From contig NZ_JAAVVE010000037.1 in the NCBI RefSeq assembly GCF_018449795.1, positions 1 to 42,885 of the forward strand: DNA of 42,885 nt. Reading direction: 5' to 3'. How positions within the stretch are numbered: the first letter of the stretch is position 1; every line of letters begins with the position of its first letter. The DNA comes from Sphingomonas sp. dw_22 (GTDB taxonomy: Bacteria > Pseudomonadota > Alphaproteobacteria > Sphingomonadales > Sphingomonadaceae). Under the pieces are notes generated by a model that was not told the DNA's origin, did not search any database, and saw nothing but the letters and a program-made list of their open reading frames with translations. Below are positions 7,312 through 16,163 of this stretch, piece by piece. The translations under genes were made by a program, and so were the position numbers.

Positions 7312-8436
7312 ATGGCGGACATCATGACCAAATCTCTTGCCTTCGATCTGCACGATGCCGAGGGAGTTCCCCCCGCTACGGCGCGTATCCGGCTTTCCGG
7401 CGTTCCCGACGATCGCGCGATGCTGCGCAGCGCGGCAGAGCTGACGCGCGACCTGCATACGCCCAAGCCGCTCGTCTATTGGGCCGATTTCCTCGGCTCG
7501 ACCCTGCTCGGCTATGCCGCGCTCGCGCTGGCGATGTTCGCCAAATCGCCGCTCACCATGGCGGCGGCGGGCGTGGTCGCGGTGCTGGCGCTCTATCGCG
7601 CGGCAATGTTCATCCACGAGATGACGCATCTCAAGCATTCGCTGCTGCCGGGCTTCCGCTTCGGCTGGAACCTGCTGCTCGGCATCCCGATGATGGTGCC
7701 GTCCTTCACCTATGAGGGCGTCCACACACTCCACCATACCCGCACGCGCTACGGCACGGTCGAGGATCCGGAATATCTGCCGCTGGCGCTGATGAAGCCC
7801 TGGACGCTGCCGGTGTTCCTGATCGCCTCGATCTTCATGCCGATCGCGCTGCTGTTCCGCTTCGCGGTGCTGTCGCCGCTGTCGCTGCTTTCGCCGAAGC
7901 TGCGCCGGATCGTCGTCGCCCGCTATTCGGGCCTCAAGATCAACCCGGCGTTCGAGCGCCGCGCGCCCGAGGGCGAGCTCAAGACCCAGTGGTTCTGGCA
8001 GGAGCTGGGCGCCAGCATCTGGTCGATCGGGCTGCTCGCCGCGGTGTTCACCGGCGTCGTGCCGGTGCGCGCCTTTCTGGTCTATCTCGCGGTGATCGCG
8101 GGCGTGGCGGTCATCAACCAGGTCCGCACGCTGGCCGCGCATCTCTGGGAGAATGACGGCGAGCCGCTGACCGTGACCGCGCAATATCTGGACAGCGTCA
8201 ACGTGCCCGCGCCGGGCCTGCTGCCCTATCTCTGGGCGCCGATCGGCCTGCGCTATCACGCGCTGCACCATCTGCTGCCGGGCCTGCCCTATCATTCGCT
8301 GAACGAGGCGCACCGCCGTCTCTCGGCTGCGCTCGACACGAATTCGGCCTATCACCGGGCGAATTACCCGACGCTCGGCGGCCTGATGCAGCGCCTGGCG
8401 AGCAACACGATGAAGTCGCGCAGCGCCGCCGACTGA
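7312..8436 (+). CDS. Membrane fatty acid desaturase
   Basis: Di-iron desaturase or hydroxylase of the inner membrane, 374 residues. The three histidine boxes are present: HEMTHLKH at residues 102-109 (HxxxHxxH), HTLHHTRTRYG near 138, and YHALHHLLPGLPYH near 300. Hydrophobic helices lie around residues 60-77, 82-100, 155-180 and 230-260, as expected for the family. Beyond 'acts on an acyl chain or similar lipid' the substrate cannot be read; a membrane fatty acid, a carotenoid or a sphingolipid chain are all possible, and the last is tempting given spt about 9 kb away. The ATG at 7312 is used; an in-frame ATG four codons later is also possible. A terminator follows at 8467. Confidence 0.88.
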   Translation: MADIMTKSLAFDLHDAEGVPPATARIRLSGVPDDRAMLRSAAELTRDLHTPKPLVYWADFLGSTLLGYAALALAMFAKSPLTMAAAGVVAVLALYRAAMFIHEMTHLKHSLLPGFRFGWNLLLGIPMMVPSFTYEGVHTLHHTRTRYGTVEDPEYLPLALMKPWTLPVFLIASIFMPIALLFRFAVLSPLSLLSPKLRRIVVARYSGLKINPAFERRAPEGELKTQWFWQELGASIWSIGLLAAVFTGVVPVRAFLVYLAVIAGVAVINQVRTLAAHLWENDGEPLTVTAQYLDSVNVPAPGLLPYLWAPIGLRYHALHHLLPGLPYHSLNEAHRRLSAALDTNSAYHRANYPTLGGLMQRLASNTMKSRSAAD

Positions 8437-8466
8437 TCTTCGGCTGGCTTTGCGAGGAAATGGAAG

Positions 8467-8495
8467 GGCGCGTACCGCGAGGTGCGCGCCTTTTT
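8467..8495 (+). terminator. Intrinsic terminator with GCGA tetraloop
   Basis: A 10-bp stem (GGCGCGTACC with GGTGCGCGCC, one T-G pair) is closed by a GCGA loop of the stable GNRA type. Five T follow at 8491-8495. It is 30 bases after the desaturase stop. The rest of 8496-8703 shows no gene. Confidence 0.9.
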
Positions 8496-8703
8496 CCGGA
8501 GCGCTTTGAATGGTTTTCGCGGTGAAGACCGCTATAGAACCAGTGGTCCGTTCCACCCATCCTTGAACGCTGCCGAATTTCGGTCTGATCCGGCCGCAGC
8601 GGCCTGGCAGATTTCGGCGGCTGGACGGGCTACCTGCCGTCTCGCGGTATCGCGCCAGCTCACGCTTTCGAATGGCGATATGCCTGCGACAGGTGCGCCG
8701 CTA

Positions 8704-9387
8704 TCAGCGCGCGCCGCCGTTCATGAGAGCCTGAACCCGCAAGCGAGGAAAAACGACCTCAAGCGCCTTGGTGTCGGGCAACACGTACACATATCCGCCC
8801 TTCTTTTGGAAAAGCGGGCGCACGGTCTTGCTGTAAAAGGCCATGGGCACGTTGATGCACCCAAAAGTTATGCGGTTGTCGTCTGAAGTCGGTGACAGCA
8901 TCCGCTCGCGGCGGCGCTCCTTCTTGCTGACGCCCTTCGGGATCGGGTGAAGCGCCACAGACGTGGCATAATCGACCCAGAGTATCTTCTCCCTTCCAGC
9001 CAAGCCAAATTTTGCAAGGAAGCGCCCTGCAGGTGTCGTCTTCTCTGCCGGGCCGATTTCGGCAAGATTTTTGCTGCCGATGCCGGGGCTGGCGTCATCT
9101 CCGACGGCAACACCGATCAGTACCGGAACCTTGCCGAGCGATTTCCCCTTTGCGTCGAACAGAAAGAGGGACGCATTCGTCTTGTCGACAATGATATAGG
9201 GCAGGGAGCTATTATCTTTTGACGCGCTGATCCAATCGGCGACGCGCATGGCCTCCGCTGAAAGGCTGATCGCGCTTTCGGCTTCGCTGGCACCAGCCTG
9301 CGGTTGCGTTGGCACTGATGGACGAGCGACCTGCGCTGCGGGAACGCTCAGCGTGAGCCCGGCTAGCGCCAGCAAGACATTTATCAT
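8704..9387 (-). CDS. Exported L,D-transpeptidase-like (YkuD) protein
   Basis: A 227-residue periplasmic protein with a signal peptide (MINVLLALAGLTLSVPAAQ) and a YkuD-type catalytic region. L,D-transpeptidases crosslink peptidoglycan or attach proteins to it using a cysteine. The features seen are YIIVDKTNASLFLFD (first strands), VALHPIP with the conserved His, and NRITFGCINVPMAFY with the catalytic-type Cys in place of the more usual SHGCxR. The FGCINVP variant belongs to a divergent subgroup, so activity is plausible but unproven. The ATG at 9387 is chosen because it starts the signal peptide; the frame extends upstream to 9429 without a good ribosome site. Codon use is less GC-biased than in neighbouring operons. 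Confidence 0.75.
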   Translation of the reverse strand: MINVLLALAGLTLSVPAAQVARPSVPTQPQAGASEAESAISLSAEAMRVADWISASKDNSSLPYIIVDKTNASLFLFDAKGKSLGKVPVLIGVAVGDDASPGIGSKNLAEIGPAEKTTPAGRFLAKFGLAGREKILWVDYATSVALHPIPKGVSKKERRRERMLSPTSDDNRITFGCINVPMAFYSKTVRPLFQKKGGYVYVLPDTKALEVVFPRLRVQALMNGGAR

Positions 9388-9479
9388 CGATTCAAGCGCT
9401 CGAAATGAAACGGCCGTTGCACGAAGCAACGACCGTCTCGGGAAATTACAATGCGGTCAGTATTCGCTGACTTGGCCCA

Positions 9480-9788
9480 TCAGTTGCGCGGCCGCTTCGC
9501 AGGCTTTCTTTCCTGCGCTTGCAGCCGCTGATCGATGCCATCTACCCGGGCGCCGAGCTGATCGAGGCGTTGACCATTATTCTGCGCCTGCCCGGATGCG
9601 GCCTGCGCCTCTGCCAGCGCCGATTTGGCCGTACCGTCGGTTTCCTGCAATCTTGTTTCCAGCGCATCGACGCGCTGGCTGACAGGAGCGATCTGCTCCC
9701 GCACATAGGATTTGGAGGCGCAGCCACTCAGGCCGATCGCGCCAACCAGAATCACAGCCGCAGGGGCAAATTTCACAAATAGCGACAT
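9480..9788 (-). CDS. Small lipoprotein with a coiled-coil (Lpp/alanine-zipper-like)
   Basis: A 102-residue predicted lipoprotein. The signal ends in the lipobox LSGC (cysteine near residue 23), after the hydrophobic stretch FAPAAVILVGAIG. The mature part is an Ala/Gln-rich heptad-like helix (REQIAPVSQRVDALETRLQE and onward) and ends in a basic KPAKRPRN tail. This is the layout of small murein-lipoprotein-like or alanine-zipper proteins that tether the outer membrane, but no terminal Lys for Braun-type linkage is evident. GGAAG sits about 8 bases before the ATG at 9788. It lies upstream of the L,D-transpeptidase-like gene on the same strand, and such enzymes attach lipoproteins to peptidoglycan in other bacteria, so a partnership is possible. 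Confidence 0.7.
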   Translation of the reverse strand: MSLFVKFAPAAVILVGAIGLSGCASKSYVREQIAPVSQRVDALETRLQETDGTAKSALAEAQAASGQAQNNGQRLDQLGARVDGIDQRLQAQERKPAKRPRN

Positions 9789-10008
9789 CGGGTTTCTTCC
9801 AATCGTTAACCAACTAGAACAACCCAAGCCGAGCGCGGAGGTTCCAACAATCCGATTCTGTCCGGCTGTGCATCTTCTCGGGCCGGTGGATGACGGTCGG
9901 CTTTTGCCCAAGTGGCAGCGGAACAGCCTGGAATGACGGAGAGTGGGCGCATCTGCCCAACGGCAGATCCGGTGGTTCCGCGACCGATCGCTACTCCCTT
10001 GATCTCCG

Positions 10009-10602
10009 CTACCGAGGTGCGAACGGGTCTTTCGGTATAGGGTCGGAACGCTTCTTCTCATCCGCTTCGGCTACGGCCTTCGCCCGGTAAATGCCGACGC
10101 AATTTCGCAGTTCCGCAACCGCCGCGCCGCTCCCATCGAGGCTTAGCTGCTCGACCGGCACGTCGCCGCGATAGATGTGGAGGGTCTTGGATGCGGCGAA
10201 ATAGGAGGGGAATTTCGCTTCGAAAGTCGTGACGAACCCCTGCTTCCCATTCGACGCTATGCCTATGGCGAAGTGTTTGGAGTAGCCGCCATTGGACAGA
10301 CGAAAATCGAGTTCCAACCGGTCCTTCGGCTTGATCGACCAATTGTGGTTCAGAACGGATAGATGGTTGGTGTCGTCGATATCGAGACCAAGAAGCAGCG
10401 TCGTTTCCCCGGTTCCCTTATACTCCCTGGTCAGGAAGCAGCCTCTTTTATCTTTGCTTGCCGCCACCGTCCAACCGCCGATATCCCGCGCAGGATATTC
10501 CTGGGCGGAAGCATGCGCGCTCGCGAGCAATCCGGTGGCTAGAGCCAATGGAAAGAATGTTGGCCTGACAGTCGCCAACAAGGTCTGGGCCAGCTCACGC
10601 AT
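10009..10602 (-). CDS. Secreted beta-rich protein of unknown function
   Basis: A 197-residue protein I do not recognise. The signal peptide ends at about residue 33 (core FPLALATGLLASAHASA). The mature part alternates hydrophobic strands (IGGWTVAASKDKRGCFLTR, TTLLLGLDID, DRLELDFRLSNGGYSKHFAIG), with one cysteine near the start and one near the end (ELRNCVGIY) that may pair. The C-terminus is a charged disordered tail (ADEKKRSDPIPKDPFAPR). The ATG at 10602 puts the signal peptide at the N-terminus; an in-frame ATG at 10686 would add 28 Arg/Ser-rich residues. With its two downstream neighbours it forms a small cluster of envelope genes on this strand. Base composition is lower in GC than the flanking lpt genes. 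Confidence 0.6.
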   Translation of the reverse strand: MRELAQTLLATVRPTFFPLALATGLLASAHASAQEYPARDIGGWTVAASKDKRGCFLTREYKGTGETTLLLGLDIDDTNHLSVLNHNWSIKPKDRLELDFRLSNGGYSKHFAIGIASNGKQGFVTTFEAKFPSYFAASKTLHIYRGDVPVEQLSLDGSGAAVAELRNCVGIYRAKAVAEADEKKRSDPIPKDPFAPR

Positions 10603-10924
10603 TCGGCGCGAGCTCGATTTCGGTGACGGCCGGCGTTCTCGAGACTCCCATTTCGAGGGCGCTTGTTTGGGCAATGTAAAACTCATCCGATTTGCTCGAC
10701 CAATACCGTTCAGGCGCGTCCACCAAGCTCGGCCGACGATGCTCGCGAATTCGGCCGGTTGTTGCCATGAAGCACCTTTCTCCACGGTGACTTTAACCGG
10801 CACCGGCGCAGTTGGCCACGACCGCAGTTGGGTCGATAGCGGATCGTCCCGGGTTGAGCGCGCGACTGACGGAATACCACCAACAGCGGACATCCGGCCC
10901 CGCGCCCGCCACCGACAAGCCGCC
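10603..10924. other. Intergenic stretch between lptG and the secreted-protein gene
   Basis: The - strand frame of the secreted protein stays open through most of this stretch, up to 10893, but the encoded residues look random and no ribosome site supports a start there. I see no RNA gene, clear repeat or terminator. It presumably holds the promoter of the secreted-protein gene. Confidence 0.4.
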
Positions 10925-12022
10925 TTATTCCTCGGTCCGCAGCAGCACGGCTTCGCCGATCATCAGGAACAGCAGGAACGGCGCCCAAGCGGCGAGGAAG
11001 GGCGGGTAGGCGCCCAGATTGCCCATCGCCAGCGCGAAATTATCCGCGACGAAATAGAGGAAGCCCAGTGCCATGCCGATCACGGCGCGCACGAACAGCT
11101 TGCCCGAGCGCGCGAGCCCGAACGCGGCGACAGCGCCCAGCAGCGGCATCAGGATCGACGAGAGCGGGCCCGAGAATTTGTGCCACAGCGACCCCTCCAG
11201 CGCCTTGGTCGGCCGCCCGGCGAGCTTGAGGTCGTCCACCGCTTCCTTGAGTTCCGGGAATGCCAGGCCGTCGGCATCGATATGGCTGAGCGTGAACTGG
11301 TCCGGCCGCACGCCGCCGGCGATTCGGATGTTGCCGAGCTTCACCAACTGCCCCGCGGCGACGTCGAACCGCTCCGCGCCTTCGCCCTTCCAGCCATCGC
11401 CGTCGCGCCATCCGTGCGCGGTGGTCAGGATCGAGCGGAGTGAGCCGCCGCTGCGCTCATAGACGGTGATGCCATAGAGCTGGACGGCCTGGCCCTTGCC
11501 CTTGACCTGCTTGACCTCGATCAGATGGTCGCCGTCGCGCACCCATACGTTCGCCCGGTCGCCGCGATCGATCGGCAGCGGACCATATTCCACCTTCTTC
11601 CACTGCTCCAGCGTGGCCGTCGCGCGGGTGACGATGCGCTCGTTGAAGCCGAAGGAGATGATCGAGACCACCATCCCCGCCACCAGCAGCGGCGCCAGCA
11701 CCTGGTGCGCGGAAAGGCCCGATGCCTTCATCGCGATCACTTCGCTGTTCTGGTTGAGCTGCGACAGCGTCAGGATCGATCCGAGCAGCACCGAATAGGG
11801 CAGGAAGGTCTGGATGATCTGCGGCACCCGCAGCCCGATATAGCGCCACACCTCCGCATCGCCATTGCCGGCATAGGCGAGGATGTGGCCGGATTCGCCG
11901 AGCAGATCGAGCGACTGGAGGATCAGGACCAGCGCCGCCAATATGGCGAAGGTCCGCACCAGGAACATCTGCGCCATGTAGATCGACATGGTGCGTGACG
12001 GGAAGAAACTGGCCCAGCTCAC
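10925..12022 (-). CDS. lptG: LPS export ABC transporter permease LptG
   Basis: Inner-membrane permease that, with LptF and the LptB ATPase, extracts lipopolysaccharide and passes it to the periplasmic Lpt bridge. The 365-residue protein has the family topology: membrane helices near the N-terminus (FLVRTFAILAALVLILQSLDLL, then two more by about residue 120), a periplasmic beta-jellyroll domain at about 130-260, and helices at the C-terminus (SILMPLLGAVAAFGLARSG, then AAWAPFLLFLMIGEAVLL). The GTG start at 12022 overlaps the lptF stop by four bases (GTGA), giving translational coupling. Family members are distinguished from LptF mainly by gene order, here second in the pair. Confidence 0.92.
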   Translation of the reverse strand: MSWASFFPSRTMSIYMAQMFLVRTFAILAALVLILQSLDLLGESGHILAYAGNGDAEVWRYIGLRVPQIIQTFLPYSVLLGSILTLSQLNQNSEVIAMKASGLSAHQVLAPLLVAGMVVSIISFGFNERIVTRATATLEQWKKVEYGPLPIDRGDRANVWVRDGDHLIEVKQVKGKGQAVQLYGITVYERSGGSLRSILTTAHGWRDGDGWKGEGAERFDVAAGQLVKLGNIRIAGGVRPDQFTLSHIDADGLAFPELKEAVDDLKLAGRPTKALEGSLWHKFSGPLSSILMPLLGAVAAFGLARSGKLFVRAVIGMALGFLYFVADNFALAMGNLGAYPPFLAAWAPFLLFLMIGEAVLLRTEE

Positions 12023-13218
12023 GCGGCGACTTCCTTCTTGCGCCGGCCGGGCACGAACCGCTTGAAGAACTTGCCGACCTTCTCGAACACCTTTTCGAGC
12101 CCGGCGATCGGCTGGCCGCCGGGAACATAGGCTACGGTATAGTACATCCAGAGGGTCAGCCCCGCGAACAGCAGGAACGGCGCCCACAGCGCGAAGATCG
12201 GATCGATCCGCCCCAGGCTGCCGATCGACTGGGCGTATTCGTTCACCTTGTGATAGGTCACGATCATCACGATCGACAGGAAGACGCCCAGCGCCGAGGT
12301 CGATCGTTTCGGGGGGATGCCCAGCGCCGCGGCGAGCATCGGCAGCAGGAACATCGACAGCACTTCCGCCAGCCGGAAATGGAAGGCCGAGCGGCTGGTG
12401 TCGCGCTGCTTGGGATCGGATTCGCGATTGCCCCCGATCCGGGCGAGCTCGGGCAGCGTCAGCTCCAGATTCTTGTCGCCGCGCTTGCGGAACTGCTCGT
12501 ATTTGGGGAGCGGGATCGGCAAATTGTGCGTGTTGAACGTCAGCACCCGCGGCACCGGCGAGCCCTTGTCGCGGTGGACGAGCGTGCCGTTGGTCAGCTT
12601 GAAGATGATCGTGTCGGGATCGTCCGATCGCAGGAACTGGCCGCTCTCGGCCGTGACGGCCAGCGGGCTGCCGTCATTGGTGATCATCTGGACGAAGATG
12701 CCCTTGAGGTCGCGCCCTTCATTCTGGCTCGATTCGATCCGGAGCGTCATCTTGGAGCCGAAATTGGTGAACTCGCCCACCTTGATCGAAGCGCCCAGCG
12801 CGCCGGTGCGCAGCTCGAAGCGAAGCTGCTCGTAATTGTAGCGCGCCCAGGGCTGGACGAAGCCGACGATCGAGAAATTGAGCAATGTCAGCGCGATGGC
12901 GTACATGTACGGCACCTTCAGGAGCCGGGTGTAGCTCATGCCCACGGCGCGCAGCACGTCGAGCTCGGACGAAGTGGCGAGCCGGCGAAAGGCCAGCAGC
13001 ACGCCCAGCATCAGCCCGATCGGGATGCCCAGGCCCAGATATTCGGGCAGCAGGTTGGCGAGCATCCGCCACACCACGCTCACCGGCCCGCCCTCGGTCG
13101 CGACGAAGTCGAACAGGCGCAGCATGCGGTCGAGCACCAGCAGCATCGCCGAGATCAACAGCGTCGAGATCAGCGGAACCGCGATCAGCCGCGCCATATA
13201 GCGATCGATCGAATTCAT
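12019..13218 (-). CDS. lptF: LPS export ABC transporter permease LptF
   Basis: Partner of LptG in the LptB2FG lipopolysaccharide extractor. The 399-residue protein starts with [17 protein letters not shown] and has three N-terminal helices, a periplasmic beta-jellyroll at about 120-270, and three C-terminal helices ([59 protein letters not shown]). The C-terminal tail is basic ([17 protein letters not shown]). The ATG at 13218 has GGGA about 6 bases upstream. It is divergent from obgE, sharing a roughly 150-base upstream region. LptF and LptG are essential in organisms with LPS; in sphingomonads, where glycosphingolipids replace LPS, the pair may carry the glycosphingolipid instead, which is an inference. 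Confidence 0.92.
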   Translation of the reverse strand: MNSIDRYMARLIAVPLISTLLISAMLLVLDRMLRLFDFVATEGGPVSVVWRMLANLLPEYLGLGIPIGLMLGVLLAFRRLATSSELDVLRAVGMSYTRLLKVPYMYAIALTLLNFSIVGFVQPWARYNYEQLRFELRTGALGASIKVGEFTNFGSKMTLRIESSQNEGRDLKGIFVQMITNDGSPLAVTAESGQFLRSDDPDTIIFKLTNGTLVHRDKGSPVPRVLTFNTHNLPIPLPKYEQFRKRGDKNLELTLPELARIGGNRESDPKQRDTSRSAFHFRLAEVLSMFLLPMLAAALGIPPKRSTSALGVFLSIVMIVTYHKVNEYAQSIGSLGRIDPIFALWAPFLLFAGLTLWMYYTVAYVPGGQPIAGLEKVFEKVGKFFKRFVPGRRKKEVAA

Positions 13219-13372
13219 TGCGTCCCGACGGGTGCCTACTCTACTTCGCCAGCGCAATGAACGCGCCGGGATAAAGCGAAAGCCTATACGCTCGGTTCCC
13301 CGCCGCGCCAGCCCGAAAGTGCGGATGCCGCCATGGGGTGACGAATTTGCGACTAGAGCGTATGGCCCGGCG

Positions 13373-14422
13373 ATGCATTTCCTAGACCAAGCAAAGATAT
13401 TCGTCCGTTCGGGTGCCGGCGGCCCCGGCGCCGTCAGCTTCCGGCGCGAGAAGTTCATCGAATATGGCGGCCCGGACGGCGGCAATGGCGGCAAGGGCGG
13501 CGACATCATCTTCGAGGCGGTGGCCGGCCTGAACACGCTGATCGACTTCCGCTACACCCAGCATTTCCGCGCCCCGCGCGGGCATGGCGGCTCGGGCAGC
13601 AACCGCACCGGCGCCGGTGGCGACGATCTCGTCATCAAGGTGCCGGTGGGCACCCAGATCCTGGCCGATGACGACGAGCGCACGCTGCTGGCCGACCTGA
13701 CCAAGGTGGGCGAGCAGATCGTCTTCCTGCGCGGCGGCGACGGCGGCCGCGGTAATGCCAGCTACAAGACCTCCACCAACCGCGCGCCTCGCCAGCACGG
13801 CACCGGCTGGCCCTATGAGGAGGCGTGGGTGTGGCTGCGGCTCAAGCTTCTCGCCGATGCGGGGCTGGTCGGGCTTCCCAATGCCGGCAAGTCGACCTTC
13901 ATCAACCAGGTGACCAATGCCCAGGCCAAGGTGGGCGAATATGCCTTCACCACCACGCGGCCCCAACTCGGCGTTGTCCGCCACAAGCAGCGCGAGTTCG
14001 TCGTCGCCGACATCCCCGGCCTGATCGAGGGCGCTGCGGAAGGGGCGGGGATCGGCGACCGCTTCCTCGGCCATATCGAGCGCTGCCGCGTGCTGCTCCA
14101 TCTGGTCGACGCCAATGACGAGGATGTGGCCGAGAGCTACCGCATCGTTCGCGACGAGCTGGAGAATTACGGAGCGGGGCTCACCGACAAGCAGGTGGTC
14201 GTCGCGCTCAACAAGATCGACACGCTCGACGACGAACTGATCGCCGCGCTCGTCGCCGAGCTGGAAGACGCGAGCGGGGCCGAGGTGATCCCGATCTCGG
14301 CCGCGGCGGGGACGGGCGTCGATTGGGCGCTCGACAAGCTGCTCGAGGCGATCGGCGACGAAGCGAGCCGGGTGAGCGCGGACGACGAGGGCGAGGATGC
14401 GATCGAGTGGTCGCCGGTATAG
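13373..14422 (+). CDS. obgE: GTPase Obg/CgtA
   Basis: Ribosome-associated GTPase needed for 50S assembly and linked to stress and cell-cycle control. The 349-residue protein has the Gly-rich Obg fold at residues 1-158 ([39 protein letters not shown]) and a G domain with [13 protein letters not shown] (P-loop), a Thr-rich switch I ([11 protein letters not shown]), [14 protein letters not shown] (switch II) and NKID. An acidic tail follows. The ATG at 13373 begins [11 protein letters not shown], the family start. In many alphaproteobacteria obgE follows rplU-rpmA-GNAT and precedes proB; here the first three are 8 kb away on the other strand while proB stays downstream. Confidence 0.95.
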   Translation: MHFLDQAKIFVRSGAGGPGAVSFRREKFIEYGGPDGGNGGKGGDIIFEAVAGLNTLIDFRYTQHFRAPRGHGGSGSNRTGAGGDDLVIKVPVGTQILADDDERTLLADLTKVGEQIVFLRGGDGGRGNASYKTSTNRAPRQHGTGWPYEEAWVWLRLKLLADAGLVGLPNAGKSTFINQVTNAQAKVGEYAFTTTRPQLGVVRHKQREFVVADIPGLIEGAAEGAGIGDRFLGHIERCRVLLHLVDANDEDVAESYRIVRDELENYGAGLTDKQVVVALNKIDTLDDELIAALVAELEDASGAEVIPISAAAGTGVDWALDKLLEAIGDEASRVSADDEGEDAIEWSPV

Positions 14423-14465
14423 AGCGCCGCTTTCGGGATAGTCTGCAATCGCATATAGTCTGCGA

Positions 14466-15020
14466 ATGGCAACGCAGACCCATTATCCGCTCCTTACTGC
14501 CAAGGAGTTCCTCGAAATCGATTTCGGGGAGCACAAGGCCGAGTTGGACAACGGCGTCATCCGCATGATGTTGGGCGGAACGGCGCGGCATGCCGAAGTT
14601 CAGACCAACGTCGTTTCGGCCATGCGGCAGCGCTTGCGAGGCTCCGGATGCAAGCCTTATGGCCCGGACATGGGCGTGGAAACCAACGAGGGATCGGTTC
14701 GCTATCCGGACGTGAGCATCTATTGCGGGCGCACGGACTCCAACGATGGGGAAAAGGCGTTCAAGGATCCGCGCATTATTTTCGAGGTGCTTTCCGCCGG
14801 CACCGCAAGGACCGACCTTCTCGTGAAGCTGCCGGAATACAAGGCTCTGGCGAGCGTGGATACGATCGTGTTCGTCGATATCGCAAGCGAGCGCGTGCGG
14901 ATCGTCCAGCGCATAGGGCCGAAGGGCTGGAACGAGACCGGCTATGACGAGCCCGTCGATATTGAACTTCCCGCCCTGGGCGTCACCATTCCCCACGAAG
15001 AGATTTTCGCGCGCGACTGA
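14466..15020 (+). CDS. Uma2 family endonuclease (DUF820, PD-(D/E)XK fold)
   Basis: A 184-residue protein of the Uma2/DUF820 group, which has a restriction-nuclease fold but unproven substrates. The key positions are visible: an N-terminal AELDNGVIRMMLGGTARHAE, RYPDVSIYC with the metal-binding Asp, and IIFEVLSAGTARTDLLVKLPEY supplying the E-x-K-like part. It sits between obgE and proB, genes usually adjacent in relatives, 43 bases after obgE and about 36 bases before proB, so it looks like an insertion into a conserved operon. This family is abundant in cyanobacteria and scattered elsewhere, consistent with horizontal spread. No partner methylase or antitoxin is next to it. Confidence 0.82.
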   Translation: MATQTHYPLLTAKEFLEIDFGEHKAELDNGVIRMMLGGTARHAEVQTNVVSAMRQRLRGSGCKPYGPDMGVETNEGSVRYPDVSIYCGRTDSNDGEKAFKDPRIIFEVLSAGTARTDLLVKLPEYKALASVDTIVFVDIASERVRIVQRIGPKGWNETGYDEPVDIELPALGVTIPHEEIFARD

Positions 15021-15056
15021 TTGGCGCGGCAGGGCGCCCGCGCTAACGCAGCCGGC

Positions 15057-16163
15057 ATGTCGCTCTTCCCCCCCGCCACATGCCCCCGCCTGATCGTCAA
15101 GATCGGCTCCGCGCTGCTCGTCGATCCCGATGGCGGCGTGCGGCGCGCATGGCTGGAGGGGATCGCCGCCGATATCGCCGAGCGCGTCCGCGCCGGGCAG
15201 CAGGTCGCGGTCGTCTCGTCCGGCGCGATCGCGCTCGGGGCGCGGCGCCTCGGCCTGCCCAAGGGCGGCCGCGCCAGCCTGGAGGATGCGCAGGCCGCCG
15301 CCGCGACCGGCCAGATCGCGCTGTCGCAGGTCTGGGCCGAGACCCTGGGCGCCAACGGCCTCACCGCCGCGCAGATGCTGGTGACGCTCGACGACCTGGA
15401 GGATCGGCGCCGCTACCTCAACGCCGCCGCCACGCTCGATCGGCTGCTCGGCCTGGGCGTCGTCCCCGTGCTCAACGAGAATGACAGCGTCGCCACCGAG
15501 GAGATCCGCTTCGGCGACAATGACCGCCTCGCCGCGCGCGTCGCGCAGGCGGCGGGCGCGCAGGGCGTCGTGCTCCTCAGCGATATCGACGGCCTCTACG
15601 ATCGCAATCCCGCGCTTCCCGGCGCCGAGCATGTCGCCCGCGTGGAGAGGATCGACGCGGGAATCGAGGCGATGGCCGATCGCGGTTCCGCCTCGGGCAT
15701 GGGATCGGGTGGCATGGTCTCGAAGATCGCCGCCGCGCGCATCGCCAATGCCGCCGGCGCGCATCTCGCCATCGCCTCGGGCCGGATCGATCGCCCGCTC
15801 TCGGCCGAGGCGCGCCACACCTTGTTCGTCGCCGAGAAGACCGCGCCAGCGCGCAAGGCATGGCTGGCCGGGGGCCTCACCGCGCGCGGCACGATCCATG
15901 TCGATGCCGGCGCGGCGCGGGCGCTTTCGCAGGGCAAGAGCCTGCTCGCCGCCGGCGCCATCCGCGTCGAGGGCAGCTTCGCGCGGGGCGACCTGGTGGT
16001 GATCGCCGGCCCCGAGGGGAGGCCACTCGCGCGGGGGCTGGTCGAATATCCCAGCGACGACGTCACCCGCATCCTCGGCAAGCGCAACGAGGAGCAGGCG
16101 GCGCTGCTCGGCTATGCGCCGCGCTCGACGTTGGTTCATCGCAGCCATATGGCGCTGCTATGA
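15057..16163 (+). CDS. proB: Glutamate 5-kinase
   Basis: First step of proline synthesis: ATP-dependent phosphorylation of L-glutamate in the cytoplasm. The 368-residue protein has the amino-acid kinase domain (LIVKIGSALLV, VSSGAIALGARRLGLP, LNENDSVATEEIRFGDND, SDIDGLYDRNP, GSGGMVSKIAAARIA) at residues 1-260 and a C-terminal PUA domain at about 275-368 (IHVDAGAARALSQGKSLLAAG). All substrate-binding motifs are intact. The ATG at 15057 is used because it starts just before the kinase core; a TTG at 15021 in the same frame is less likely. Its stop overlaps the next start (ATGA at 16160), so the dehydrogenase gene downstream is translationally coupled. No proA is in the window. Confidence 0.94.
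   Translation: MSLFPPATCPRLIVKIGSALLVDPDGGVRRAWLEGIAADIAERVRAGQQVAVVSSGAIALGARRLGLPKGGRASLEDAQAAAATGQIALSQVWAETLGANGLTAAQMLVTLDDLEDRRRYLNAAATLDRLLGLGVVPVLNENDSVATEEIRFGDNDRLAARVAQAAGAQGVVLLSDIDGLYDRNPALPGAEHVARVERIDAGIEAMADRGSASGMGSGGMVSKIAAARIANAAGAHLAIASGRIDRPLSAEARHTLFVAEKTAPARKAWLAGGLTARGTIHVDAGAARALSQGKSLLAAGAIRVEGSFARGDLVVIAGPEGRPLARGLVEYPSDDVTRILGKRNEEQAALLGYAPRSTLVHRSHMALL

Noticed and set aside
10603..10893. N-terminal extension of the secreted beta-rich protein up to 10893.
   Set aside because: The frame is open, but the added residues are Arg/Ser/Pro-rich and would bury the signal peptide. No ribosome site supports the upstream starts.
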